64,000 nt of DNA from Bryoerythrophyllum caledonicum. Taxonomy: Eukaryota; Streptophyta; Bryopsida; Pottiales; Pottiaceae. Shown here piece after piece: positions 25,230 through 36,025 of the stretch; within the stretch, counting starts at the first letter, position 1; every line of letters begins with the position of its first letter. The translations under genes and the position numbers were made by a program. Under the pieces are notes generated by a model, which was not told the origin of the DNA, ran no database searches, and saw only the letters and a list, made by a program, of their open reading frames with translations. The stretch lies in the NCBI GenBank assembly GCA_963971425.1, contig OZ020515.1, forward strand, positions 37,152,371-37,216,370, in the 5' to 3' direction.

Positions 25230-25696
25230 ATGTAGACCCGCAGAAAATTTGATATATTTGTGGAGAATGAAGCTACTTAAGCAATAAACAAAGCAAAGTT
25301 AGAGTAAGCATACATTACCTTGGAGTGCTCCTCAAGAAAGCATGGATGATTGAAAGAATAATGGACTCTCACAATGGTATTGAGGTGCACCACACTCCTC
25401 CAAAAAGAAAGATGTAAAAGAGAACTTGGGGATGTTGTTCAAAAATTGAGATCCACTTTTTTAGGGAACTCATTCCTTGAAGGAGAACACCATGGAGATG
25501 TTCTAAGCAAAGTAGGTATTAAAATGCTGCATTTGTTTGAAGTTTTGAATAACACTGAAGTGCATTGAAGGGAATTGAACGAGTATATGTCTCTACTTAA
25601 GAAGATTGATTAGAATTTTCATTCTAATACACCTAATTAGTCCAGGATGGTACAAGAATTTCCAACAGTTTAACAAAATTAACTCAAAAGAATATT

Positions 25697-26345
25697 GAAC
25701 GAAATACGTGTAAGAGTATAAATAGCTCTATTTAAACTCTAAAGCAAAAGTGAACGGAGGGAAAAAAGAGAAAGAAAAGGACTGAAGGAAATATGTGTAA
25801 TAGTATATATAATTTTAGTTTAATTGTAAAGTTCAGTTAATGGAGAAGAAAAGGAAAAAAAATAAAATTGTGGATTGAACGAAATAGGTGTAGGAGTATA
25901 AATAGATTGCTTAAAACTTATAAGTGAATGGAGGGAAACAAGAAAAATAAAAGGAAAAAGAAAAAATGAAAGAAAAAATTGAACGAAATACGTGTAGGAA
26001 TATAATTAGTTTGCTTTGAATTTTAAAACAAAGTGAATGGAGGGAAAAAAGAAAAATAAAAGGAAAAAGAAAAAACGGAAAAAAAAATTGAACGAAATAC
26101 GTGTAGGAATATAATTAGTTTGCTTTAAATTTTAAAACAAAGTGAATGGAGGGAAAAAATAAAAATAAAAGGAAAAAGAGTAAAAGAAAAAAAAGATTGA
26201 ACAAAATACGTGTCAAAGTATAAATGGTTATATTTCAATTTTATAGCAAAGGGAATGGAGGGAAAAAAGAAAAATAAAAGGACAAAGGGCAAAAGAAAAA
26301 AAGATTGAAAGAAAATCGTGTAAGAGTATAAATAGTTCTATTTAA
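25697..26345. repeat. 105-110-bp degenerate tandem array, about seven units
   Basis: Units begin with variants of GAACGAAATACGTGTAGGA (25697, about 25783, 25876, 25981, 26090, about 26199, about 26305). Each ends in a purine-rich stretch of the type GTGAATGGAGGGAAAAAAG. The array lies between the transposase promoter and the right-hand motif pair, where MULEs often carry subterminal repeats. Confidence 0.8.
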
Positions 26346-26719
26346 AATTTGGTATATGAGAATGTGTCCAAAAAATTGAAGTGAAATAAATTAATTATAA
26401 GAACATGGATTTTATTATTCAAACTTAAAAACCTACTAAATGAAAAATTTGTATTCATAATAAAATGGAATACATTATTTATAGATTATTAATTTATCTT
26501 TTATTAAAAAGTAGGTTTAAATATTTAGAGCGAGTTTGAAGTACTTTGCATTTACTAAAATTTAACATGAAGGTAATGAGCATTATAATGAAAACCGCAA
26601 ATTTGGAAATCGCACAGCCTCAATTTGGAACCCTAAAGTTGTAGTGTGTGAACAAGGAACCATAATATGTGATATTCTACAATCCTAAGCTTTTAACTGA
26701 ACGTGGATAAAGATTGAAC

Positions 26720-26770
26720 GGGATAGGGTATTGACAGCTCCATCACACCTCCCCTGTCAATACCCTATCC
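26720..26770. repeat. 19-bp motif pair, right outermost
   Basis: GGGATAGGGTATTGACAG (26720-26737) faces CCCTGTCAATACCCTATCC (26752-26770). The right arm is the exact inverse of the consensus and is the candidate right terminal repeat of the MULE. Confidence 0.8.
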
Positions 26771-26779
26771 AAGTTTTTT

Positions 26780-28890
26780 AGCACAGATCTGACCCCACAT
26801 TAGCGGATTTATTTAATGTGGTAATGGCTAAATTAGAGTTTATTTTTAAAAATCCAAAATATCTATCCTTATTTGGGATTTTCAATATATAATTCATTAT
26901 TTGGAGAATTTTGGAAGAATGGGGCATCTTCCATATATGCACATGCCACCTCAACTAGTAGATTTTAAATTATAAACCATATTTAGTGGACACAAGGGAC
27001 ACATGGGACACATGATCCACATGGGCGCCACCTACCTATCTTACATAATTGGAAAGGGGGGAGACAAGCACTTTCCCCCCATTTCCGCCCACAACCTACC
27101 TCCTTCCTTTTTTCTAAACGTAGGTTTGGAGATGGCTCCATCCCCATCTCATCCTTTAAAAAATTACTGCCACCTAGTTACTTAGGTGCTACGAACCGTT
27201 GCCCATGATGATGATGGTTGGCTACAAAAGTTTGTCAAATGCCTCCGAAGTTACGAAAGGCATTTACCTTCACTTCTTTTTGTCTAACACTTATGTTGTA
27301 ACAGTACTGTCTCGTAAATTCTTCTCATCATGGTTGGCATATTTCAGTGCCATAAGCCCTACCCTTGGAGTTTAATTGTCGCATATTTCAAAAATATTTC
27401 TTGATGGAATTGGCTTTTATGACCAACAAAACGTGTAATCTTGTTTGAGCATCTCCACCCTACCCCAGGGCCCTAGTTTTGCAACCCGACCTATCACTGA
27501 GGGAGACCCACCACGCAAACCATTTAACGGTTGCACACCCATAGGGTCACCCAAAGGATGCAAATGCACACGTCTTCCCACGGACAAACATTGTTGCATG
27601 ACTTCTGCAATGTCAACGTGAGCTTACTGAGATTAACCCTTTAACGCTAGGAGCTTTTGGTGTATACTAGCTGGAAATTGTGGCGATGCAACTTCGGTGA
27701 GCCATAGAAGACAACGGGATGGTGCAATCTACTATTGATTTGGTGAGGCTCCAAGGCCCTAAGTCCACATGGTACTCACGACGTTTTGTGGAGATTGGCC
27801 GGTTCATGACGAAGCTCCAAGCACGTGTATATAGAATCCAAGTAGGGTATCTCACTGCCCACTTGATACGGTGTCAACTTCGTAATCTAGAAAGAAAATC
27901 CGTCTTTTTCCACACACTAGCTGTAGCGTGTCCTTTCTTTTAGTGAGTAATGGAAAATGAGTTCCATCTGGAAGACATTTCAATGACAAAAAAGTGTATT
28001 GGTCCTATCTTTTATGCGTCTTTGTTCACGTATATGTGTTGAGCCAGGTATAGATCGGGCTCACTGCCCCTTACCTACGCCAGTTGATGCGGGAATTGTT
28101 GCATTGGATGCTCCGTAAGCAGGAATACCTCCGTTCTGAAGGTAATGATCACTCTAGATGAACAAAATGGATGTGTCACCTAAGTTTCATCACCGGGCGA
28201 CCATGTATCGGCCTTCTCCGTGTTAAAGAGTTAAGGTGATCTACGTGAGGGATTTAAATATTAACGTGAGCTTACTGGATCCTTCACTCAAAGCATAACC
28301 TTTGATTCTTCACTTAGTCACTAGTTAATCTTGATTCTTTAACCTTTGATCAATTCAGTGACCACATGATCAAAGATCAACACCAGCTTAACCTTTGATT
28401 AACGTGAACTGTCTTAGTCTATTGGTTCGTAATTCTCAAAGTTAACCGAAATTAACCTTAAGCGAGCCCACCTAATCAGATTGTTTCCAGGGATTTTTAT
28501 CGTGCATCAAACTCTTTAAATCTTAAAAAGACTTCACACTTAATACCTCAACACATTCCGGAGGATGGCTTCCCCGGTACCTTTGTAACCTGTAACAAGT
28601 AACCACAAGTGTTTAAGTTAAACTCTATTAGCGTTAAAGTAGTTTTATAGTAAAATTTTTACAGTGCTCGCAAAGTCACTGCCCTCCATTCTCGCAGTCC
28701 AGAGGCCACAATATCCACAATCTAACCCTACACCTTCAAAGAGTTAAAAAGGTTGTAGCCGGTTTACTGGTCTTCACAATCTACCAGAAACTTGTCTCGG
28801 AAAATCCGTCACGCAAGCCCGGGTTCCAACTACAACCACACCCAATGAATCAAACTAAGAAGATACAAGACTCACAACAAATTAGTACTA
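26780..28890. other. Intergenic DNA with scattered repeat words
   Basis: No gene is supported. Phrases of the type ACGTGAGCTTACTGAGATTAA recur at about 27620 and 28262 and in related form at 31685, so decayed copies of one repeat family are likely. A GAGCATCTCCACCC phrase at 27453 matches the end of the MITE at 47945 but has no visible partner. Confidence 0.4.
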
Positions 28891-30940
28891 AACAAATCAT
28901 ATGAGCAAGACAACCTTCTACATGGATCATCAAAACTCATCCACTGCAAGGGTAGAAACTCCGGAATTCTCCGGACTCATGCTTAGCCGGGATCTCTCCT
29001 GGTGTACCAAAAGGGGGATTTCACCCCTCTTCCCCACCAATCCAAACACTTCCCACTTAAAGGAGGCTATCATAAATAGCCATGGGCTTCCCGGATTCCT
29101 TCCGATAAAACAACTCTTCCTAGTTCCACCGGTAAAGGGTCTGGAGTATAGATCCCGGATCTTACTCTACCTATCTAACTTGGATATCCTACAGCGTCGG
29201 AAAGTCTCTACTCACACTCAATCACATAAGACACAACAAATCACAACTTGTACACCTAGCAAAGACACACTCGAAGGGCTCAACTCTCTCCACCTCTACT
29301 CACACAAGCTCAACAAAAGACTCTAGATACAAGCAATGAAGGCAAGACACGAGTAAAGGAAGAAAAAGAAGAATACTTAACACAAGAGCCCAAGGCTCTT
29401 TAAGTACACAAAGGCTACTAGCTACCTTTCAAAACTAGATCCCCAACAAGTGGAAATGGCATCTAGAGAGTGCACTAAAGTCAATAGCTACTCTGGAAAC
29501 TAGATCTCCAAAAGCTGAAAATGACATTTAGAGAGTGCACTAAAGTCAATAGTTACCCTCCAAAAATAGATCCACAAAAGGACAAAATGATATCTAGATC
29601 CTAAAATCAAGGATAGCCTAGTCACCGGCGGATTACCGGTAGACCGGTAAACCGGAAGACTCGCCTTCCCGAGACCGGTGAACCTTTCCTTAACATAAGT
29701 AAGTAGTTGGAGAAACCATTCAAGTGGTAGTGACCGGGTGCGCAATGGGGCCCCATCAGCATCACTACTCTCACTCTAGTGTTTAAATCTAGCAACTTTT
29801 AAAAACATCTCACCAACCGGTGGGATAAATCAACAATAACACATAACATATAACAAAATCTCAACCGGAAGATCCATCCGGAAGAGTGGAATTATCTCCC
29901 GGTAGATCCATGGAAGGATTGACCGGAAGATTGAGTTCAAAAACTCAACCACCTTCCTCAAAGTATTCTCCTTTCGCAATCCGTTTCCACTTGTTTGGGT
30001 CAATTTTGAAAAGCGTCCGTGTTACCGGTGGAGTCATGTTGTCCAAGATGGATTTACTCCCAGATGAGCCTTGTATTTACAACAATCACCTATTACAAAT
30101 GATCACATCCTCTGATCCGGCCCGGAAAACATAAATATACCGGACAACTGGTGTACTTTCTTTGGAAAACTTTACTAGACTAACGTGGAGGTAGATATCG
30201 CACGTATGTAGTACTACGACAAATAAAACAACATCACAATTGACCATTACAAGGAGGAAACTTGGGAAAACAAGACTTACAGAGATTTTCTCGGTTGATC
30301 GGAGAGACCATAAAAATGATAGAAAATTTGGATAAGACCTAGAAAAGATAGGAGGATGGAGAAAACCTAACGGAAAGACTTGCCACAATGCTAAGACAAT
30401 AGAAAACAAATGATAGGACACCAACGTAGACTCAAACGTATAAGAAGTCACAATCTAGGGCATATATGGTCTAGATAGAGTCCACCGGAGGACTTTTTCT
30501 CTAGACCAAAAGAAAGTAACCCGAATCACCCCGGGGAGAGAAAATGAGAGAAGACTTAACAAGAAAGTTGTGCAAACAAGAAAAAGATATTACTTGGCAA
30601 GAATCACCTCAATGTCTTGCCACTTTCGTGTTGCACCACCTCCTCTTTAAAACCCTAGATTCTTCTTCTCCCTCTTTAGAGTTGCACCACCTCTTCTTTC
30701 TCTTCCTTGAAAACTGCCTCTTCTTCTTCTTTCTTGCACTAAACCTTGTTGCACCTCCTCATCTTCTTCTTCTAAATCCCAACTCCAAAAAAGACCCAAA
30801 TAGAGAGAGAGGGAGATACTATTAGAGAGAGAGAACAAAAGAGGGAGATGGAGGGAAAAATTTGAGGGGGGAGGGAAATTAGAGAAGGAGGGAGGAGGTC
30901 GCTAGAGAGGGAGACAGGGTCGCAGGAGACATAGAGAGAG
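28890..30940. other. Unassigned stretch rich in CCGG words
   Basis: A 141-codon open frame begins at 28901 and smaller ones follow. None has a recognisable domain and their composition is not gene-like. The words ACCGGAAG, CCGGTAGA and ACCGGTG recur between 29620 and 30130. This may be the body of an old non-autonomous element. Nothing firmer can be said. Confidence 0.35.
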
Positions 30941-31069
30941 TTCTTGAGAGAGGGGGGTCGGCTTGGAAGGCTGTTGGGAGGGGAGGTCGGTTACTGCTGC
31001 CCAAATGATATTCGGGTATCCGGGTATCAACCCATACTCAGGTTGGCTCATATCCGGGTTGATACCCGG

Positions 31070-31072
<3 letters not shown>

Positions 31073-31105
<33 letters not shown>
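31073..31105. repeat. TA dinucleotide microsatellite
   Basis: An uninterrupted run of about 16 TA units follows a stretch with inverted GGGTATCAACCC and GGGTTGATACCC words (31017-31070). Confidence 0.95.
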
Positions 31106-31110
<5 letters not shown>

Positions 31111-31703
31111 TTTTCTTTTCTTTTCTTCTTGTTTTTTCTTTTTATATTTTGTTTCATATAACTAAATTCTTATTCTTTCAAATAAGAATTTATATCAACA
31201 ACACTCAAAAGCAAAAAAAAAAAGAACTAAAACTACTTTCTAATTAATCTAGCTACCTTCTAAACCTAACTAATTAATTTAGGTTAAGTGGTGATTTTAG
31301 AAATACATCCCGGAATCTCTTCCGACACTCTTTGAAATTGTTTTCTTGGACTAAACTAGTGAATTTAAGACACGGTTTTATCACCTCTACGAACCTAATT
31401 AACTATTTAAGCATTTCCCTATTTTCACTATCCGCTATCTAATCTAATTCTGCACAACACTAACTACTTTTCTAGTTGATTAAGACTAAAAATCCTACTT
31501 TAACTAATTTTTTTGGTAGGGGCAATCAAGTGGAAGTTTCTAACTTCCACATGAACTTAACCTTCAATTAATGTGAGCTTAACCTTCGATCCCTCACTTA
31601 GTCATTCAGTTCATTGGAAATCACTCAAAGTTAATTAATGTGAGTTTAACATGATTAATTGAAGATTACATTATATTGAGATCAGCGTGAGCTTTTTGAG
31701 ATT

Positions 31704-32061
31704 AAGGTAAGCCCCCCTAAAACCATCAAGTTAAGGAATGTGCATATATGGAGAGAGGAGATAATTATACTATTATTTTTCAGTGATAGCCAATAGAATT
31801 ACAATTCCAACCCAAGTGATTTCATATTTTTTTATCAAAGCTGAATTAGTTATGAATTTTCAAACTATGCAGCCATGTTTAGTGGGTGGCTAATAGTAGG
31901 TACGTTCCATAACCAACGGCCAAAAGTAAGGGTCTTGGCTAATAGCAAACCTCCACTCGGAGTTGAGTTGGTGGTAATGGGACGGAAGAGGGTTGGATAT
32001 ACCCCAATTTTATAGGCGTTGGCTGTGGAATTTTGTTGGTTATGGAGGGGGGCTTACCTTA
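31704..32061. mobile_element. MITE with AGGTAAGCCCCCCT ends
   Basis: AGGTAAGCCCCCCT at the left end is inverted as AGGGGGGCTTACCT at the right end, with ACC/GGT extending the match after a short gap. A TTA lies immediately left and a TAG or TTA immediately right depending on the boundary chosen, so the target duplication is unclear. A truncated relative lies at 13790-14030. Confidence 0.65.
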
Positions 32062-32064
32062 GTG

Positions 32065-34940
32065 TAAGTTCATTGAGATAATCATAAGCAAGAGATTAAC
32101 ATAAGCTTACCAAGTTTAACGCAAGCTTTTACGCGAATATCTTGAGCACACATGCGACGTAGTTGCCTCCAAACCTAATCTTCGCCACACGCGGCTGCTA
32201 GAATTTTCTCTAGGCTGCTAGAATTTTCTGTGTGGGTGTCAAATTTTTGATGAATGTCGTCTTGGTGGCAAGTGGCCACCATCCCGCTTGACCAGGGCAT
32301 TGGGCCCTGGCGGTGCTTTGGGGCGCCCACAACAACCCGGCGCTGCACACTGAGCTAATCTGTTGGGGCACAATGCCTCAGTGGATATGCTTTTAGGCTT
32401 GTCATCTATACACAATATTGGATGAAAATATGGTTTAATTCATTCGTAGCCTGGAAATGTTTCTAATACAATTATTGCGTTCCCAATACAATTATTCCCT
32501 CCATAAGATGATGTAGTAGAGGTCTCAAAGTGCCATATTATTGAGTGTCAAAGTCATATTAGAGAGGGAGTTTAAGATACAAAGTTTGATATCGTGAAAA
32601 TGTGTCATACAATCAAGGCTGTCATATAATGGATTGTTGTAATAAAGAGGTTAGATTGTAACCGGTGACCTCACCAGGCGGGGGTCATGCCACCCGCCTT
32701 GCACTCTGTTGCCGGGAGGACAATGGACTCAACCTGAAGTTTATTTCATGTAGACGGATGTTGTAGAAGGATGGACCTACATAGGCCTCTTTTTTTTGGA
32801 TTTTTTTATTATTAGAGGTCTAAAAGTTTTTTTTGGATTTTTTGGGTCAAATTTGATGGCTCCATTTTCCCTCGGAGGCCTCACCTTGGTCTAAATAGGG
32901 CCCTCCTTTAACATGAAAATAGGGACCAAGTTTTGTCCACACCCCTTGTACATGCCATCCCTCTACATGATTTAACCCTTAAAGGAGGGCCTTGTGCTTC
33001 ACCAAAACCACCCAAAAACTGCCACTTTGACATGAGATATTATTAGACTAATTAAAACATCAATTTACTATTTCAACCGTATGATCTTCAAGATAAATAT
33101 TAAAAGAAGACACTCAGTTTTTTTTTGTAAAAGTTGATCATGCGGATTGTAAGATACATGCATCTAAAGAGTGCAAAATTGTTTTTTTCCACTGTGCCTG
33201 GATAGGGCCACTGTACATTTACTCAAGATAATGACATATTTTTTTGCCACACATTGCATAAGCTCAATGGATCTATGTTCTACCTTGTGTTAGGTCATCC
33301 CACGCCAAAAATCACAAGTAATAGAGGTGACTACGATAAGAAATATAGACCTGCAATGACTAGGGGTATAGAAAGTGGTCCTTTACTTGAGAAAGCAATT
33401 TTATTTTTTGAATAGAGAAATAATTGTTGGATCTATAACTCAAATGGTGAATAGAATTATCATGACTTATTCTAACAATAGAAAAAATATTTTTTCATTA
33501 AAAGTAAAATCCTTAATTTCTATGTGTTTTAAAATGAAAACAATGAAGGTTGTAAAGAACTTTCCTTCACTACAACCCACCTCAAAAAAAGTCCACTTGT
33601 CAACTCTACATTAGCACTATTCATCTCTATGGTACCTTGTGCAGCTGCCAAAAAAACATGTTTTTCATGTTTGAAGCACCATAATTTTTCCCCTATTAGT
33701 CCAATAAAAATAAAATAATCCTTGCAAAGAGAGTCCGTATTTCTATTCTTACTAAATTTGCCAAGTGTCAAAAATGAGCTTTTTGAAAGTTTTGGTGAGG
33801 TTCCTATGGTGTCAATTTCCAACATTCCTCTTTGAAATTTTTACTACAGAAAGGCATTACCAAGACCTTAGTGGGAAAACAACTTTTTTCACAATTGGAC
33901 ATTTGATGAAAAAATTATAGGGAATTGAATTTCATATGGGGAGAGCGGGCATCTCGGGCACCTCCAAATTTTTTTGCTAGGACACTCTATTGAATGTGAG
34001 ATTTTCAATACTTGCAAGTAACATTACTTCCCTTTAGATTTTCAAAAAAAAGTTCTTGTCTTAGTGAAAAATAGCATACCAACCCATGTCAAACATTTTC
34101 ACACATTGTCACTCATTGTCGGGCAAGGTACCAAAAAAACTTCTTCTTTTCCACATAAAACCTAGATATCTTTATATTTTTCACTTTTTATTTTCTCCAC
34201 AACAATATGCGATGTAAACCTTCTTATTGACCATTCGGATTATCAATCGAAAACATATTAATTTCACAAAAAATTAAAGTGTGAATTGGCAAATTTTGAA
34301 CCTTCACTCCTTGCACACTTGTTTTGAATATGCTACACTTCTCCTCTACCTCTAAAAATTGGTGTACCAGGAACTAATATCTTGCTTAAGAAGATGGTAA
34401 TGGATTTAGGCCTTGTATAGTGCAAAAATTTGACACCAAGTGAAGTCAAAGTCTGCTGATCCACTGAATGTAGGGAAGAAAATGAACCATTTGCTTGACT
34501 TCAAACACTATAATCTTTCAATCTCTGTGGTCAAAGTTTATGAAATTTTGAGAGTATATTACTTAGTAAGTCTTAATTGAGATCCTATGGTCAGAACTAG
34601 AAATTAAAGTTTTTGTTTCCTTATTTATTCATTGCCCTAGAATCCAACAATTTTGAAGTGTTTTTGGTGAAAAACTATCACAGTACCTTAGGAGTCAACT
34701 TGCTCGTACCGTGACCAAGGGTGGATAGGGGTGGGGGTGCTTTGAGGAGATCCCAACGGGCCAGGGTTGGCCGCTTGGTCCTCGCTCATTAGTTCTTTAT
34801 TTGGAAAAAACACACCTTGTTTATGAAGTGACGCAATCGTATGCAATAGTCAGGGCACACAGTGGGTGGGGCACGTAGTGGGTGGGGCTCGCCTCTGGCA
34901 CCTCAGCACCCGCCCGCAGAACTCGCAGGGAAACGGCCAT
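32065..34940. other. Intergenic DNA without a supported gene
   Basis: It is AT-rich with many short homopolymer runs. The open frames here (about 33375-33825) have no domain. A part at 32780-32900 resembles the dispersed repeat described at 34990-35140, in degenerate form. Confidence 0.4.
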
Positions 34941-34989
34941 CGATCAGGGCGAATTGACCTCCTCGCCCGAGGGGGCTACGAAGTCGTGG

Positions 34990-35140
34990 GGCCAAACCTG
35001 ACCTGCATTTTTTTTTGCATGGGGTCCTATTTATAGCCTGGGAGGGTCTTCTATGGTTGTAGGCTCCAAATTTGTCAAAAAGAAGTCCAAAAAAGCCTCT
35101 GGACCCTCCATAATAAGAGGGCCAGAAAAATGACCCCATG
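34990..35140. repeat. Dispersed repeat, copy A
   Basis: It shares an ordered set of blocks with 40765-40930 and 46300-46440: a GGTCCTA block, GGCTCCAAATTTG, AAAGCCTCTGG or AGCCTCTAGA, a GGGCCAGAAAAATG block and a final CCCACC. Three copies in about 11 kb imply a transposon family. The termini are not resolved. Confidence 0.55.
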
Positions 35141-35260
35141 CAAGCAAGATGGGGCCCACCTCGGGTAAGGATGAGCGAGGGGTCAATTTGCCTTGGCCAC
35201 GGCCATCGGGGTTGGAGTCCCGGTGGCCATGCTCTTATCTAATAAGGAGTTTTATGGTGA

Positions 35261-35465
35261 CTATACTAAACACCGAATATAGTGTAGATTTATTATTGAT
35301 GTAGATCACCCACACTAATTTCCGTCAAAGCAAGTGCATGCCAAGTTCTGATTGGGTACTTGTTCTCAAGCAAGTGTGTGTCAGTCAACAATTGCATGTA
35401 AATTTTCAATTAGTGTAGGAAATTCCAAATAGTCTAGTCTACACTATATTCAGGGAACGGTGTAG
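35261..35465. mobile_element. Small MITE with CTATACTAAA/GTGTAG ends
   Basis: The left end (CTATACTAAACACCGAATAT, then AGTGTAG) is matched by an inverted right end (CTACACTATATTC, then GGTGTAG). It resembles the CTACACTA family in having a second TAGTGTAG box about 20 bp in from the end, but the sequence between has diverged. Confidence 0.55.
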
Positions 35466-35584
35466 TGATGGTGTGTCATGTTCGCTGCACGTTTGATGCT
35501 TTGTCGTGTGGAAAGAGCTAGGGTGCTATGGCGTGTCACTATAATCATGCACATAGCGTGCCTGCTGGAGCATCCGGTATATTG

Positions 35585-35612
35585 TCTTCGTTGCTGCTGC
35601 TGCTGCTGCTGC
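35585..35612. repeat. GCT trinucleotide repeat
   Basis: About nine GCT units occur upstream of the kinase-lectin gene, in what may be its promoter or leader. Confidence 0.85.
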
Positions 35613-35741
35613 TGCAAGCCTTCATTGGTACGTTTTGGATGTATCAATTGGTGTTCGCTGATCCAGTTGAAGCTGGGAAGCTATTCGTTCCCTGAGGCTG
35701 CTTTTCGACTGAGTCACAGCTTTCAGTGTCCAAGGTTAGGT

Positions 35742-35750
35742 TTAGGGTTT
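35742..35750. promoter_or_regulatory. Telo-box-like site upstream of the kinase gene
   Basis: TTAGGGTTT (the complement of AAACCCTAA) lies 276 bp before the ATG at 36026. Transcript start is unknown, so it may lie in the promoter, the leader or a leader intron. Confidence 0.3.
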
Positions 35751-36025
35751 AGCAAGTCCTGAACACAATGGATGTGATGCATGCGTGGAGTAGGGTTTTA
35801 GAGAGTCTCTTGGCTTGTTGCCCCTTGTTAAGACTACTAACAGCGTTGGGTACTATTGCCTCACAGATGAACTAGAGCTTGGGCGATTTTAGTTTTTGCA
35901 CTGGGCCCACTAAAAAGAGATCTCTTCAGAACTTTGTTCAGGTCCTGTGCACGGAGTTCTATCGAGGTCACATGTATATAGAAACCGTCTGAAGGAATGA
36001 AACTTGCTCTGGAAGTGCAACAGTG

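Larger units (their letters stand above)
18545..26770. mobile_element. Two-gene Mutator-like element (provisional limits)
   Basis: The span holds a plus-strand gene (19795-21567) and a minus-strand MULE transposase gene (24915-21987) that converge on a gap of about 420 bp. Both are enclosed by copies of a 19-bp motif in inverted orientation (GGATAGGGTATTGAYAGGG at 18545 and its complement ending at 26770). The same motif occurs at least 13 times inside these limits, and I found it nowhere else in the window. Convergent genes recall maize MuDR. I could not find the 9-11 bp target duplication expected of MULEs next to these outer motifs. The true ends may therefore lie elsewhere, or the duplication may have decayed. 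Confidence 0.7.

Noticed and set aside
27449..28120. A MITE starting GAGCATCTCCACCC at 27453
   Set aside because: No inverted partner or TAA/TTA duplication was found on the right side.
28901..29326. 141-codon plus-strand frame
   Set aside because: It has an ATG but no domain, no coding-like composition and no partner exon. It may be chance in CCGG-rich repeat DNA.
30840..30960. Purine-rich GAGAGAGGG tract as a regulatory GAGA element
   Set aside because: It is simple low-complexity sequence with no supported gene next to it.
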